A stretch of DNA of 64,000 bases from Thalassobaculum litoreum DSM 18839 (GCF_900102465.1 NZ_FNBW01000009.1:62001-126000), one strand, 5' to 3'. Counted from the first letter of the stretch, positions 25,487-35,272 are shown. Made by a program: numbers and translations. Notes: a model not told the origin generated them from the letters alone.

Positions 25487-26953
25487 GTGACCTTGTTTCA
25501 GTTGGACACATTTCAGGCGTTTCTATTTTTCGGTGCCGCGGTCGCGCTCGTCTGGATCGCGCGTCCGCATCCGCTCAGCTTCCGCGCCGCGCTGCGCTGG
25601 ATGGCGGCGGGATTCGCCGCCCTCGCCGCGTCGCGGGTCAGCGTCTACCTGCTTCCGGCCCCGCCCGGTGTGGCCGAGACGCTGCTGACCGCCGCCGGCA
25701 TCGGTCTGTTCTCGACCGGCCTGCTGCACTTCGCCCGGAACATGCGCCGAAGCGTCACCACGGCCGAGCTGCTGCGATCCGCGCTCGACACCGCCTCGGA
25801 CGGCGTCTGGCTCTACGACAGCAACGAGCGGGTGGTGTTCACCAACACCCGCTACCACGAGCTCAATCCCGAGGTCCCGTCGAAGGACGCGATCCTCGGC
25901 TACACGATGGAAGAGCTGCTCCGCCTCAACCAGAAGGACAAGGACCCGAAGGCGGAGGTGGATCCCGAATCCCGGATCCAGGAACTGCTGGCCGAGCGCC
26001 GCAGCGGCCGGGAGATCGTCAAGGAGGTGGCGCGCCCGACCGGAATCACCTTCCTGATCCGGGCGAAGCCGACGCGGGACGGCGGGCTGCTGGTGCTGCA
26101 GACCGACATCACCGCCCTGAAGACCGCCGAACGCGATCTGCGCCAGGCGAAGGAGGCGGTCGACGCCGCCAACCTGGACCTGGAACGCAAGGTCGGCGAC
26201 CGCACCCGGGAGCTGCGCCAGGCGCTGATCCAGGCCGAGATGGCCAACCGCTCGAAGACCGATTTCCTGGCCAATGTGAGCCACGAGCTGCGCACGCCCC
26301 TGAATTCCATCCTCGGGTTCTCGGAGATGATCACCGGTCGCGCCTACGGCCCCATCGGCAGCGACCGGTACCTGGAATGCGCCCGCTACGTGCACGATTC
26401 CGGCGTGCATCTGCTGGAACTCATCAACGAGATCCTGGACGTCGCGCGGATCGAGGCGGGCCAGCTCACCATCGTGCCGCAGTATGTCGGTATCGGCGAT
26501 GTGCTGAAGGAATGCGCCGCGATGCTGACCCCGCGCGCCGAGGCCAAGACCGTCGCGCTGACCTTCAGCGCGGCCCCCGACCTGCCGCCAGCCTTCGCCG
26601 ACGGTCTCCGCGTCAAGCAGATCGTCCTCAACCTCACCGAGAACGCGATCAAGTTCACCGACACCGGCGGCGCGGTGCGCGTGACGGCCGACGCGAGCGA
26701 CGACGGCGGGGTGCGGATCCGGATCAGCGACACCGGCATCGGCATGACCGGCCCGCAGATCGAGAAGGCGCTGGAGCGCTTCGGTCAGGTCCGCAGCAAC
26801 CCGATGACCACGCGCGAGGGGGTGGGCCTGGGCCTGGCGATCTGCAAGTCCCTGATGGAACTCCACGGCGGCACCCTCGACATCGACAGCGTGCCCGAGC
26901 AGGGCACCACCGTGTCGATCGTCTTCCCGCCCCGGGGGACGTCGCAGGGGTAG
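25487..26953 (+). CDS. Orphan PAS-containing sensor histidine kinase
   Basis: Membrane histidine kinase. Order: about three hydrophobic segments (AFLFFGAAVALVWIA and following), a PAS domain (LLRSALDTASDGVWLYDSNE to LQTDITALK), a coiled coil of about 35 residues, HisKA with the phospho-acceptor His in FLANVSHELRTPLNSILGF (about residue 266 from this start), and HATPase with N-box LNLTENAIKFTD, ISDTGIGM and GVGLGLAICKSL. The start is unsure: GTG at 25487 is chosen because the upstream ATG at 25403 sits in a tandem repeat; neither has a good ribosome site. No response regulator is adjacent. No receiver domain was seen. Confidence 0.85.
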   Translation: MTLFQLDTFQAFLFFGAAVALVWIARPHPLSFRAALRWMAAGFAALAASRVSVYLLPAPPGVAETLLTAAGIGLFSTGLLHFARNMRRSVTTAELLRSALDTASDGVWLYDSNERVVFTNTRYHELNPEVPSKDAILGYTMEELLRLNQKDKDPKAEVDPESRIQELLAERRSGREIVKEVARPTGITFLIRAKPTRDGGLLVLQTDITALKTAERDLRQAKEAVDAANLDLERKVGDRTRELRQALIQAEMANRSKTDFLANVSHELRTPLNSILGFSEMITGRAYGPIGSDRYLECARYVHDSGVHLLELINEILDVARIEAGQLTIVPQYVGIGDVLKECAAMLTPRAEAKTVALTFSAAPDLPPAFADGLRVKQIVLNLTENAIKFTDTGGAVRVTADASDDGGVRIRISDTGIGMTGPQIEKALERFGQVRSNPMTTREGVGLGLAICKSLMELHGGTLDIDSVPEQGTTVSIVFPPRGTSQG

Positions 26954-26999
26954 GAGCGCGGGCGGACCGGTCGGGTTATCGAACGACAGCGCAACCGAC

Positions 27000-27527
27000 T
27001 CAGACCCCGGATAACTCCGACGACGCTGCGGTCTGTCCGATATCGTCGAGCCGCTTCTTCAGCGTAAGCTTGTCGAGCGACCGGATCGGCAGGCTGACGA
27101 AGATCGAGAGCCGCGTGTGGATCATGCGGAAAGCCTCGGCAAACGCGAACCGCTTCTCCGCCTCGTTCCCCTCGATGGCCGCCGGATCGATCACCGGCCA
27201 GTGAGCCGACATCGGCTGACCGGGCCAGACCGGACAGACTTCCTTGGCCGCGTCGTCGCAGACCGTGAAGACGAAGTCCATCACGGGAGCGTCGGCACCG
27301 GCGAATTCGTCCCAGTCCTTGGAGCGAAGCTGGTCGGTTGGATAGTTCTGATGCTTCAGCAGGTCGACGGCATACGGGTGGACCGCACCCTTCGGCCGAC
27401 TGCCCGCACTGAAGGCGTCGAACCGCTCGGCATCGAGCCGCTTCAGGATGCACTCGGCCATGATGCTCCTGGCGGAGTTCCCGGTGCAGAGAAACAACAC
27501 GTTGTAACGCGACTGGCCCGTCATCAT
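27000..27527 (-). CDS. arsC: Arsenate reductase, low-molecular-weight phosphatase type
   Basis: Reduces arsenate to arsenite in the cytosol using a disulfide cascade. 175 residues. The phosphatase-like P-loop CTGNSARS (Cys-x5-Arg) follows VLFL at about residue 14, and a second pair of cysteines lies in FTVCDDAAKEVCPVWPG, as in thioredoxin-coupled ArsC. HWPVIDPAA is also typical. The start ATG overlaps the arsR stop, and GGGAG precedes it. It forms a minus-strand operon arsR-arsC, divergent from GAPDH-arsJ. No arsenite pump (ArsB or Acr3) is next to it. Confidence 0.92.
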   Translation of the reverse strand: MMTGQSRYNVLFLCTGNSARSIMAECILKRLDAERFDAFSAGSRPKGAVHPYAVDLLKHQNYPTDQLRSKDWDEFAGADAPVMDFVFTVCDDAAKEVCPVWPGQPMSAHWPVIDPAAIEGNEAEKRFAFAEAFRMIHTRLSIFVSLPIRSLDKLTLKKRLDDIGQTAASSELSGV

Positions 27528-27874
27528 TCCACTCCCTCTCCGCAAGCGGGTATCGGCATACCGGTGACAAGGGAACCGCAGACTTCCGGGTGACCGTCGC
27601 AACAGTCCTCCGTCAGGTAAGCGATCAGTTTCCGCATCCCCTCCAGGTCCACCGCGTAGAAGACGTTCCGGTGAACCCGCCGGGACCTCAGAAGACCGGC
27701 ACGCTCCATCTGGGTCAGATGGAACGACGCACTCGACCTGCTGATCCCGACGCGGTCTCCGATCTCTCCGGCAGGCAACCCGGACGGGCCACGTTTCATA
27801 AGCAGCTTGAAGACCCGCATCCGATGCTGATGGGCCATTCCAAGCAGGGCTTCTATCGCTTGTGCTTCTCTCAT
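27524..27874 (-). CDS. arsR: ArsR-family arsenic-responsive repressor
   Basis: Winged-helix metalloregulator of 116 residues. The helix-turn-helix is ISRSSASFHLTQMERAGLLRSRR, and the beta-wing ends NVFYAVD. The C-terminal CCDGHPEVC supplies three cysteines that could bind arsenite; this C-terminal site is known for proteobacterial ArsR of this type. It is cotranscribed with arsC (overlap in ATGATG). A perfect palindrome abuts its start codon, so autorepression and control of the divergent GAPDH-arsJ unit are likely. Confidence 0.92.
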   Translation of the reverse strand: MREAQAIEALLGMAHQHRMRVFKLLMKRGPSGLPAGEIGDRVGISRSSASFHLTQMERAGLLRSRRVHRNVFYAVDLEGMRKLIAYLTEDCCDGHPEVCGSLVTGMPIPACGEGVE

Positions 27875-27913
27875 TACAAATATATTTGTATCGTCGGATT
27901 GAGGATGTGTCTA
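27875..27913 (-). promoter_or_regulatory. arsR promoter with overlapping palindromic operator, near-leaderless
   Basis: A perfect 16-bp palindrome TACAAATATATTTGTA (27875-27890) ends at the base before the arsR ATG. On the minus strand a promoter can be read: -35 TAGACA (27913-27908), a 17-bp spacer, and -10 TACAAA (27890-27885), which is the left half of the palindrome. Transcription would then begin within a few bases of the ATG and leave no room for a ribosome site, so the arsR mRNA may be nearly leaderless. ArsR bound here would block RNA polymerase. Confidence 0.7.
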
Positions 27914-27966
27914 CTCCCAGATCGCCCGATCTGATCCGCTCCATCTGATCGCAGGAGGTTCGATAA

Positions 27967-28977
27967 ATGCCCGCACGCGTTGCCATCAATGGTATGGGCC
28001 GCATGGGACTGCTGGGGGTCCGAGCGGGGATCGGAAACCCGGCCTTCGAGATCGTGGCGATGAACGAAACCTCGGGCGGTGCGGAGGTCGTTGCCCACCT
28101 CCTGGAGTTCGACAGCGTTCACGGCCGCTGGTCCGTTCCGGTGGCCCATGACGGGGGAAGCGTGGTGATCGACGGCAGAACGATCCCCGTCACCGACGCG
28201 GCCTCGCCTGCCGAGGTGCCCTGGACCGGCGACGACACCGACATCGTCCTGGAGTGCACCGGCAAGTTCAAAACGGTCGACAGCCTGAAGCCCTATTTCG
28301 ACCGGGGAATCAAAAAGGTCATCGTCTCGGCCCCCGTGAAGGACGCCTCGGCTCTGAACATCGTGATGGGCGTGAACGATCACCTCTACGATCCGGCCAG
28401 GCACGCCGTCATCACCGCCGCCTCCTGCACCACGAACTGCCTCGCCCCCGTCGTGAAGGTGATCCACGAAGGTCTGGGGATCGACCACGGGACGATGACG
28501 ACGATCCACGACGTGACGAATACGCAGGTCCTGGTCGACCGCCCGAAGACGGACCTCCGACGGGCCCGGTCCGCCCTGAACTCGCTGATCCCGACGTCGA
28601 CCGGCTCGGCGACCGCCATCACGCTGATCTATCCGGAGCTCAAGGGGAAGCTGAACGGCCACGCCGTCCGCGTTCCCCTGCTCAACGCATCGCTCACCGA
28701 TTGCGTCTTCGAGGTCTCGCGGGACACGAGTGTGGAGGAGGTGAACGGCCTGTTCCGGGACGCGGCGGCGGGTCCTTTGAAGGACATCCTCGGCTACGAG
28801 GAGCGCCCGCTGGTCTCCAGCGACTACGTCAACGATCCCCGCTCCGGAATCATCGACGCCCCCTCCACCATGGTGGTCGACCGGCTAATGGTGAAGGTCT
28901 ACGCCTGGTACGACAACGAGTGGGGCTACATGAACCGCATGATGGAGCTGACGGCCAAGGTCGCCCGCGCGCTGTGA
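27967..28977 (+). CDS. ArsJ-associated glyceraldehyde-3-phosphate dehydrogenase
   Basis: Glyceraldehyde-3-phosphate dehydrogenase of 336 residues. NAD-binding [14 protein letters not shown] (usually INGFGRIG) starts the protein; the catalytic Cys154 lies in [10 protein letters not shown], and the C-terminus has [12 protein letters not shown]. Cassettes of this type next to arsJ are known to use arsenate in place of phosphate and make 1-arseno-3-phosphoglycerate, the ArsJ substrate. A strong AGGAGG precedes the ATG, and arsJ follows after 16 nt. The divergent position against arsR supports this role over glycolysis. Confidence 0.9.
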   Translation: MPARVAINGMGRMGLLGVRAGIGNPAFEIVAMNETSGGAEVVAHLLEFDSVHGRWSVPVAHDGGSVVIDGRTIPVTDAASPAEVPWTGDDTDIVLECTGKFKTVDSLKPYFDRGIKKVIVSAPVKDASALNIVMGVNDHLYDPARHAVITAASCTTNCLAPVVKVIHEGLGIDHGTMTTIHDVTNTQVLVDRPKTDLRRARSALNSLIPTSTGSATAITLIYPELKGKLNGHAVRVPLLNASLTDCVFEVSRDTSVEEVNGLFRDAAAGPLKDILGYEERPLVSSDYVNDPRSGIIDAPSTMVVDRLMVKVYAWYDNEWGYMNRMMELTAKVARAL

Positions 28978-28993
28978 TGGCCTGGAGCCCGCC

Positions 28994-30319
28994 ATGACCA
29001 ACCTGCCCGCCATGACCAACCTGAAGGACTATGCCACGGTCACCGCCGCCTATTGGGGGTTCACCCTGACGGACGGGGCGTTGCGGATGCTGGTGCTTCT
29101 GCACTTCCACCGGCTTGGCTACTCCCCACTCGACATCGCGATCCTGTTCCTCCTCTACGAGGCGATGGGCGTGGTCACCAACTTCGTCGGCGGCTGGGTG
29201 GGGTCACGCTTCGGACTTCGGATCACCCTGTTCGTCGGGCTGGCCGTTCAGATCGTCGCGTTGGTCATGCTCTCGCTCCTCGATCCCGGCTGGGTCGCCG
29301 CGATGTCGGTAGCCTATGTCACGACGGCCCAGGCCCTGTCCGGCATCGCCAAGGACCTCACGAAGATGAGCTCCAAGTCGGCCGTGAAGCTGGTCGTCGC
29401 GTCCGGGGATCAGGGCGGGCTGTTCAAATGGGTCGCGGTGCTGACCGGGTCGAAGAACGCCTTGAAGGGCGTCGGCTTCCTGCTGGGCGGCGTGATGCTC
29501 CAGACCCTGGGTTTCGTGTCGTCCCTGTGGGTCATGGCGGCCGGGCTCGGGCTCGTGCTGACCGCCGCCCTGATATTGGTGCGAGCCGATCTCGGTCGTG
29601 CCAAGGAGAAGGTGAAGGCCCGCGAGCTGTTCTCCAAGACCCGGGAGATCAACATCCTGTCTGCGGCCCGCGTGTTTCTCTTCGCCTCGCGGGACGTCTG
29701 GTTCGTCGTCGGTGTTCCGATCTTTCTGTACGACCAGCTTGGATGGACCTTCGATCAGGTCGGGGCCTTCATGGCCGTCTGGGTGATCGGCTACGGCATG
29801 GTGCAGGCGGTCGCACCACGGATGCTGGGCCGCGATGCCGCCGCCAGAGCCCCCAGGCTTGCGAAGGTTTGGGGGGCGGGTCTGGCAGTCATCCCGGCCG
29901 TGCTCGCCGCGGCGATGATGCCGGCGAGCCTTGCGACCCTCTCGGACGCCACCGGTTGGGCGCTGCCTGCGGGACTCCAGTCGTGGCTGCTGATCGGCGG
30001 TCTGATGCTGTTCGGCGTCGTCTTCGCCCTGAACTCGTCGATCCATTCCTACCTGATCGTCGCCTATTCGGACGCCGACAAAGTCGCCCTGAATGTCGGC
30101 TTCTACTACATGGCGAATGCCATCGGCAGATTCGGCGGAACACTGCTGTCGGGGCTCCTCTATCAGTTTGCCGGATTGCCGGGTGCCCTATGGATGTCGG
30201 CCGGGCTTCTGGCGATGACCGTGGCGATTACGTTGGCCCTGCCGCGTCCAGCCGCTTCAGACACGTCCGAGTTGGCGACCGCCGCCGCCCTCACGTCGAT
30301 TGCCCCCGGCACCGACTGA
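28994..30319 (+). CDS. arsJ: ArsJ: organoarsenical (1-arseno-3-phosphoglycerate) MFS efflux permease
   Basis: Major-facilitator membrane protein of 441 residues with about twelve hydrophobic segments. It begins with LKDYATVTAAYWGFTLTDGALRMLVLLHFH and has the loop GVVTNFVGGWVGSRFGLR, both typical of ArsJ; GIAKDLTKMSSKSAVK is another family block. ArsJ exports 1-arseno-3-phosphoglycerate, which breaks down outside the cell to arsenate. It directly follows the dedicated GAPDH, so together they give an arsenate-resistance route that needs no reduction. Confidence 0.93.
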   Translation: MTNLPAMTNLKDYATVTAAYWGFTLTDGALRMLVLLHFHRLGYSPLDIAILFLLYEAMGVVTNFVGGWVGSRFGLRITLFVGLAVQIVALVMLSLLDPGWVAAMSVAYVTTAQALSGIAKDLTKMSSKSAVKLVVASGDQGGLFKWVAVLTGSKNALKGVGFLLGGVMLQTLGFVSSLWVMAAGLGLVLTAALILVRADLGRAKEKVKARELFSKTREINILSAARVFLFASRDVWFVVGVPIFLYDQLGWTFDQVGAFMAVWVIGYGMVQAVAPRMLGRDAAARAPRLAKVWGAGLAVIPAVLAAAMMPASLATLSDATGWALPAGLQSWLLIGGLMLFGVVFALNSSIHSYLIVAYSDADKVALNVGFYYMANAIGRFGGTLLSGLLYQFAGLPGALWMSAGLLAMTVAITLALPRPAASDTSELATAAALTSIAPGTD

Positions 30320-30429
30320 GCCATCGACCGTTTCCGATGCCTCGTCACGGTCGTCATTCTCCGGCACCGGACGCCGGACTTGCTCACCGGATCTGCTACC
30401 CTCCCCCGAAAACCCTGGGGAGGCCGTCC

Positions 30430-31573
30430 ATGAAGATCACCGCCATCCGCGCCCATGTGCTGGAGGCGCCCATCGCCGAGCGGTTCGCGTTCAGCCAGGC
30501 CTGGGTCGACCGGCGGGTCGGGCTGGTCGTCGAGATCGAGACCGATGCCGGGATCACCGGCTGGGGCGACGGGTACGGGCCGCCCTGGACGCTGGCCACC
30601 GTCATCGAGAAATACTACGCCCCGCGGCTGATCGGCCGCGCGCCCCTGGCCGGCGACGCGCTGTGGGAGGAGCTGTACAATTCCCTGCGCGACCACGGGC
30701 AGCGCGGCGTGCCGGTGCAGGCGCTGTCGGCCCTCGACATCGCCCTGTGGGACCTGCGCGGCAAGTATTTCGGCGCGCCCGCCGGTCCATGTGCTGATGG
30801 GCGGGCCGGTGCGTTCGTCCGTGCGGGCCTACGCTACCGGCCTGTACCGGCGCCGCGACGACCGGGGCGACAACCACCGGCTGCTGGCCGAGGAGGCGCG
30901 CGGCTATCTCGATGCCGGATTCACCGCCATGAAGACCAAGGTCGGGTTCGGCTTCGACGACGACATCGCCCTGGTGGAGATGCTGCGCCAGACCATCGGC
31001 GGCGGGGTGGCTCTGTTCGTCGACGCCAATCACGGCTGCGACCGGGTCCAGGCCGCCCGCCTCGCCCGCGCCATGGAGCCGCTGGGGATCGGCTGGTTCG
31101 AGGAGCCGCTGGAACCCGAGGATGTGGCGGGCTATGCCGAGCTGCGCACCCGCACCGGCATCCCGATCGCCGGCGGCGAGTGCTCGTTCACCCGGCACGA
31201 CTTCCGCCGGATCCTGGAGGCCGGCGCGATGGACGTGATCCAGCCGGACACCGCCTCCTGCGGCGGGCTGAGCGAGGCCAAGCGGATCGCCGACATGGCC
31301 TGGACCCACGGCATCCGCTACAACCCCCATGTCTGGGGCACCGGGATCGGGCTGGCGGCGGCGATGCAGCTGCTCGCCGTGCTGCCGACCACCGCCCCGG
31401 CCTTCGGCGCGCACCAGCCGCTGCTGGAATACGACAGCACCCCCCACCCGTTCCGCCAGGACCTGCTGGTCGAGCCGATCCGCGTGGCCGACGGCATCGC
31501 CCATGTGCCCGACGGACCGGGTCTCGGCGTGGAAGTCCGGCGCGACGTGCTGGAGCGCTGGCGGGTGAACTGA
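30430..31573 (+). pseudogene. Mandelate racemase/muconate lactonizing enzyme family gene with a +1 frameshift
   Basis: Enolase-superfamily dehydratase or racemase in two frames. The first frame starts at the ATG 30430 (MKITAIRAHVLEAPIAERFA) and reaches KYFGAPA. The second frame, one base later, continues VHVLMGGPVRSSVRAYATG and runs to 31573. Together they give a normal family protein of about 380 residues with the catalytic KTK (AMKTKVGFGFD), metal ligands DANHG, FEEPLEPED and GGECSF, and HVWGTG. Removing one base around 30781-30789 restores one frame. The rest is intact, so this is either a recent mutation or a sequence error. Substrate is unknown. Confidence 0.82.
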
Positions 31574-31582
31574 GCGCCCCGA

Positions 31583-31628
31583 GACCCCGCGCCTGACCGG
31601 GCAGCGCCGCGGCAGGCGTCGCGGGGTC
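31583..31628 (+). terminator. Possible hairpin after the enolase-family gene
   Basis: ACCCCGCG and CGCGGGGT pair across about 30 bp, with CCTG/CAGG pairing further in, 10 nt after the stop. No T-tract follows directly; the T-rich stretch begins about 24 nt later. It may be a weak or Rho-assisted end. The next 100 bp are A+T-rich and probably hold the promoter of the following gene. Confidence 0.35.
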
Positions 31629-31751
31629 GCCGCCAGCTCACCGATTCCACGGTTTTTATATTATCAATTTCTACCATAAGATTATTTATGCTACCTTTGA
31701 AATAACGTGGGGACTTTAATGCAACCTTGACTCATCCTTTCGGAGGGTTTC

Positions 31752-33239
31752 ATGACCGGAATACCAAAGTTCACCCCACTCATAGGGGCCGCTTGCCTCG
31801 TCGCCGGACTGGCCGGGCCGGCCGGGGCGCAGACCCCACTGCCATCCAACGTGATGGATACCTGCGTCGTCTCGTCGAGCGAGTTCGACAGTTGGAAGGC
31901 CCCCGCCTCCGGCGTCTTCAAGGCGGCCGACAGCGTCACCTTCGACGACGCCAACGACTGCAACTTCTTCAAGTGGGGCGCCCAGATGTTCCTGTGGCTG
32001 ACCTCCCAGCCGGACGGCACGCTGGTCTTCGACGGCCCCGACTTCTTCGGCGTGTCGGACGATGCCTACGTGGCGCAGAACGGCAACGCCGCGATGACCC
32101 TGCAGCCGCGGGTCGTCAAGCCGCAAGAAGACACCGGCGCCGGTCAGGCCGGGGGCGGCGGCGTCCTGATTTCGCCGCAGGGCGAGATCATCCACTACGG
32201 GATCAACACCAACAACGTCTACGCCTACTACCAGACCGGGGTGAAGAGCACGTCCAACCCGGCCAATTTCCAGGGCGAGCTCGCCACCGACTTCCCGACC
32301 ACGGCGGCCGACCTCACCGCTATCACCAACTACGCCGACAGCACGTTCGGGACCTCGGGCCTGTCGTCGGGCGACGCCCTGGCGATGGAATTGAAGACCT
32401 CGTGGATCGACGCGGCCAGCCTCGACAATCCGCAGGATTACGTGACGGCGATGGCCACGGTCGCCACCTTCGAGCACACCTCGGAGACGACCTGGACGCA
32501 GACCGGCACCGCCCTCAAGCGCGTCGCGCTGGTCGGCATGCATATCGTCGGGTCGGTCAACAACCACCCGGAGATGGTCTGGGCGACCTTCGAGCACATC
32601 AACAACGCGCCGCAGAACGGGTACCTGTATTTCACCACGTTCGGCACCATCGCCAGCGCATCCTATGACGGCAACGGCAACCTGACCTGGCTGTTCAACG
32701 ACTCACCGCAGGAAAGCCATACGCCGGTGCTGCGGATCGTCGAGCGGGCCACCTATTCCGGCAGCTCAACCCCGCCGACGATCACCGCCGACAGCGGCGA
32801 GACGATCGGACCGAACACGGTGGTGCGGATCAACCCCTGGGGCGACGCGCCGATCCCCAACCTGCCGGGCGGTGCGGCCCAGTACAGCGGCAATTCCTCG
32901 GCGCTCACCCGCGCCACGGATCTGATCTCCCTGAACCGCTCCGTCCTCAACTGGATCGGCGACGGCGACGTCCGCTCGAACTACATCCAGACCGGGTCGA
33001 TCTGGAGCAGCGGCGGCCCCGACGCCATTCCCACCAGCGGCACCGACAGCGTCCTGCGCGGAACCCGACGCCTGGCCAACGCGACCATGGAGACCTTCCA
33101 CCAGTTCCCGGACAGCTCGGGCACCGGGTCGTTCAAACCGGAGAACTGCTTCGGCTGCCATTCGGTCGACAAGAACGACAGCCCGAGCCAGGGCGTCAGC
33201 CATATCTTCGACAGCCTGACGCCGCTGACCCCGCAATAA
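31752..33239 (+). CDS. Exported protein with C-terminal c-type heme motif, function unknown
   Basis: 495 residues, preceded by CGGAGGG. A signal peptide (MTGIPKFTPLIGAACLVAGLAG, cleavage after GAQ or AGA) sends it to the periplasm. Near the C-terminus is one CFGCH motif (Cys466 to His470), the signature for covalent heme c attachment. The body is rich in Thr, Ser, Asn, Asp and Trp, with blocks FKWGAQMFLWLTSQPDGT, LVGMHIVGSVNNHPEMVWATFEH and TFHQFPDSSG. Parts recall families annotated as cytochrome c family protein. A hairpin follows 21 nt after the stop. The electron-transfer partner is unknown. Confidence 0.75.
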   Translation: MTGIPKFTPLIGAACLVAGLAGPAGAQTPLPSNVMDTCVVSSSEFDSWKAPASGVFKAADSVTFDDANDCNFFKWGAQMFLWLTSQPDGTLVFDGPDFFGVSDDAYVAQNGNAAMTLQPRVVKPQEDTGAGQAGGGGVLISPQGEIIHYGINTNNVYAYYQTGVKSTSNPANFQGELATDFPTTAADLTAITNYADSTFGTSGLSSGDALAMELKTSWIDAASLDNPQDYVTAMATVATFEHTSETTWTQTGTALKRVALVGMHIVGSVNNHPEMVWATFEHINNAPQNGYLYFTTFGTIASASYDGNGNLTWLFNDSPQESHTPVLRIVERATYSGSSTPPTITADSGETIGPNTVVRINPWGDAPIPNLPGGAAQYSGNSSALTRATDLISLNRSVLNWIGDGDVRSNYIQTGSIWSSGGPDAIPTSGTDSVLRGTRRLANATMETFHQFPDSSGTGSFKPENCFGCHSVDKNDSPSQGVSHIFDSLTPLTPQ

Positions 33240-33259
33240 GCACTCTCACCCGATCCAAA

Positions 33260-33288
33260 GAGCCACCCGGCATCGCGCTGGGTGGCTC
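33260..33288 (+). terminator. Hairpin terminator after the heme-motif gene
   Basis: GAGCCACCC pairs with GGGTGGCTC around an 11-base loop, 20 nt after the stop codon. The following bases are only mildly pyrimidine-rich (gacacctccttcc), so termination may be partial. It separates the gene from the FMN riboswitch transcript. Confidence 0.5.
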
Positions 33289-33313
33289 GACACCTCCTTC
33301 CCCCTGCCTGTAG

Positions 33314-34108
<795 letters not shown>

Positions 34109-34237
34109 TCGCGGATCACGTCCGGGCCGGGTCCCGCTGTTACCAACAGTCGCAGCCGCTTTGCTCGCAGTCCCGACGCATTCCCCGCGGCCGGCGGCTG
34201 CGGCATACTCGGCGTCAACAGACTTGGGAGGATACCA

Positions 34238-34801
34238 ATGTTCGATCTCGACCGGTTCATCGAGGACTGCTACGCGGCGCTGGACGAGAAGACGCCGGAT
34301 CGCGCGGCCCAGGAGGTCGTCGCCCGCGCCGTGGCGGATCCGGGCGCCCTGATGTCGGCGCTCGGCGAGCCGCAGAAGGCCGGCGTCAGCACCCTGCACC
34401 GCTCCGACCGGCTCACCGTGCTGAATCTGGTCTGGGGGCCGGAGATGCACCTGATGCCGCATAACCACAACATGTGGGCCTCCATCGGCATCTATACCGG
34501 GGCCGAGCTGAACACCTTCTGGCGGCGCAGCCCCGACGGGCTGCAGCAGCTCGGCGGCAAGGAGATGGGCGAGAAGGAGGCGGTCTGGCTCGGCGAGACG
34601 GCGATCCACTCGGTCACCAACCCGCTGTCCCGGCTGACCGGCGCGCTGCATGTCTATGGCGGCGACTTCTTCGCGCCGGGCCGCAGCGAATGGGACGACG
34701 AGACCCTGCGCGAGGCGCCCTATGACAGCGAGAAGCTGGTGCGCCTGTTCGAGGAGAGCAACACGCGGCTGGACGAACTGAAGGCGGCCGGCGCGCTCTG
34801 A
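34238..34801 (+). CDS. Cupin-fold metal-dependent dioxygenase-like protein (cysteine dioxygenase type)
   Basis: 187 residues, cytosolic. The cupin metal ligands are PHNHNMW (two His) with a following Glu in GAELNTFW, and a third His in ETAIHSVTNP, in the order expected for cysteine-dioxygenase-like enzymes. The ending LTGALHVYGGDFFAPGRSEWD is also typical of these predicted iron enzymes. A thiol or amine substrate is possible, but the family is poorly defined. The stop is followed within 5 bp by a short tandem duplication. Confidence 0.78.
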   Translation: MFDLDRFIEDCYAALDEKTPDRAAQEVVARAVADPGALMSALGEPQKAGVSTLHRSDRLTVLNLVWGPEMHLMPHNHNMWASIGIYTGAELNTFWRRSPDGLQQLGGKEMGEKEAVWLGETAIHSVTNPLSRLTGALHVYGGDFFAPGRSEWDDETLREAPYDSEKLVRLFEESNTRLDELKAAGAL

Positions 34802-34805
34802 CGCC

Positions 34806-34839
34806 GGGGCGTTCCGGGCAGGGGCGTTCCGGGCAGGGC
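34806..34839. repeat. 15-bp tandem duplication between convergent gene ends
   Basis: GGGGCGTTCCGGGCA occurs at 34806-34820 and again at 34821-34835, with the first four bases of a third copy. It lies between the stop of the cupin gene (34799-34801) and the end of the minus-strand small membrane protein gene (34841), filling the whole gap. Confidence 0.8.
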
Positions 34840-34840
34840 T

Positions 34841-35101
34841 CTACTGGCCCAGATCGACCTTGCCGACGCCGTCGTCCAGGCGCCGCTGGCCGTCGCCGGC
34901 CGGCTGATCGCCGCCTGCGCCGGCGGTGCTCGGCGCCATGCCGCCGTCGCGCGGGGTGCACTCGTTGGAGAACACCTGGGTGAACAGGCTCTCCTTGCAC
35001 TCGGCCCACGGCCGGTCGAGCTGGCCGGTCTCGGCCATGTAAATCTGACTGATGGCCAGCACGGCGAGGATCGCCGCCAATATCCACATGCCTCGGCCCA
35101 T
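34841..35101 (-). CDS. Small single-pass membrane protein, unknown function
   Basis: 86 residues starting MGRGMWILAAILAVLAISQIY at the ATG 35099-35101, with GAGGA upstream. It has one membrane helix near the N-terminus, then AETGQLDRPWAECKESLFTQVFSNECTPRDGG with two cysteines, and a glycine/glutamine-rich tail. Both cysteines would face the periplasm if the N-terminus stays inside, so a disulfide is possible. I do not recognise the family. It ends against the tandem duplication following the cupin gene. Confidence 0.65.
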   Translation of the reverse strand: MGRGMWILAAILAVLAISQIYMAETGQLDRPWAECKESLFTQVFSNECTPRDGGMAPSTAGAGGDQPAGDGQRRLDDGVGKVDLGQ

Positions 35102-35218
35102 CGGGTCCTCATCCTGGTGTGCGGGTCTCTGGAGTTCCGCATATGGGGATCGCGGCGGCGCGGTGCCAGGGTGGGGTTTCTGGAGCGGAGGTCGGGGAGC
35201 TTGCCCCCTCACCCTCCG

Positions 35219-35245
35219 GTCATCCTGAAACGAGTTGGGGATGAC
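35219..35245. repeat. 27-bp palindromic dispersed repeat, copy 2
   Basis: GTCATCCTGAA and TTGGGGATGAC flank ACGAG. Compared with the copy at 14988-15014, the length and spacer are kept and only three positions differ, which leaves an imperfect stem. It lies in the gap between the small membrane protein and UPF0260 genes, both on the minus strand. Confidence 0.75.
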
Positions 35246-35272
35246 GGTGAAGGGATGGGTGGGCGAGCCCTC

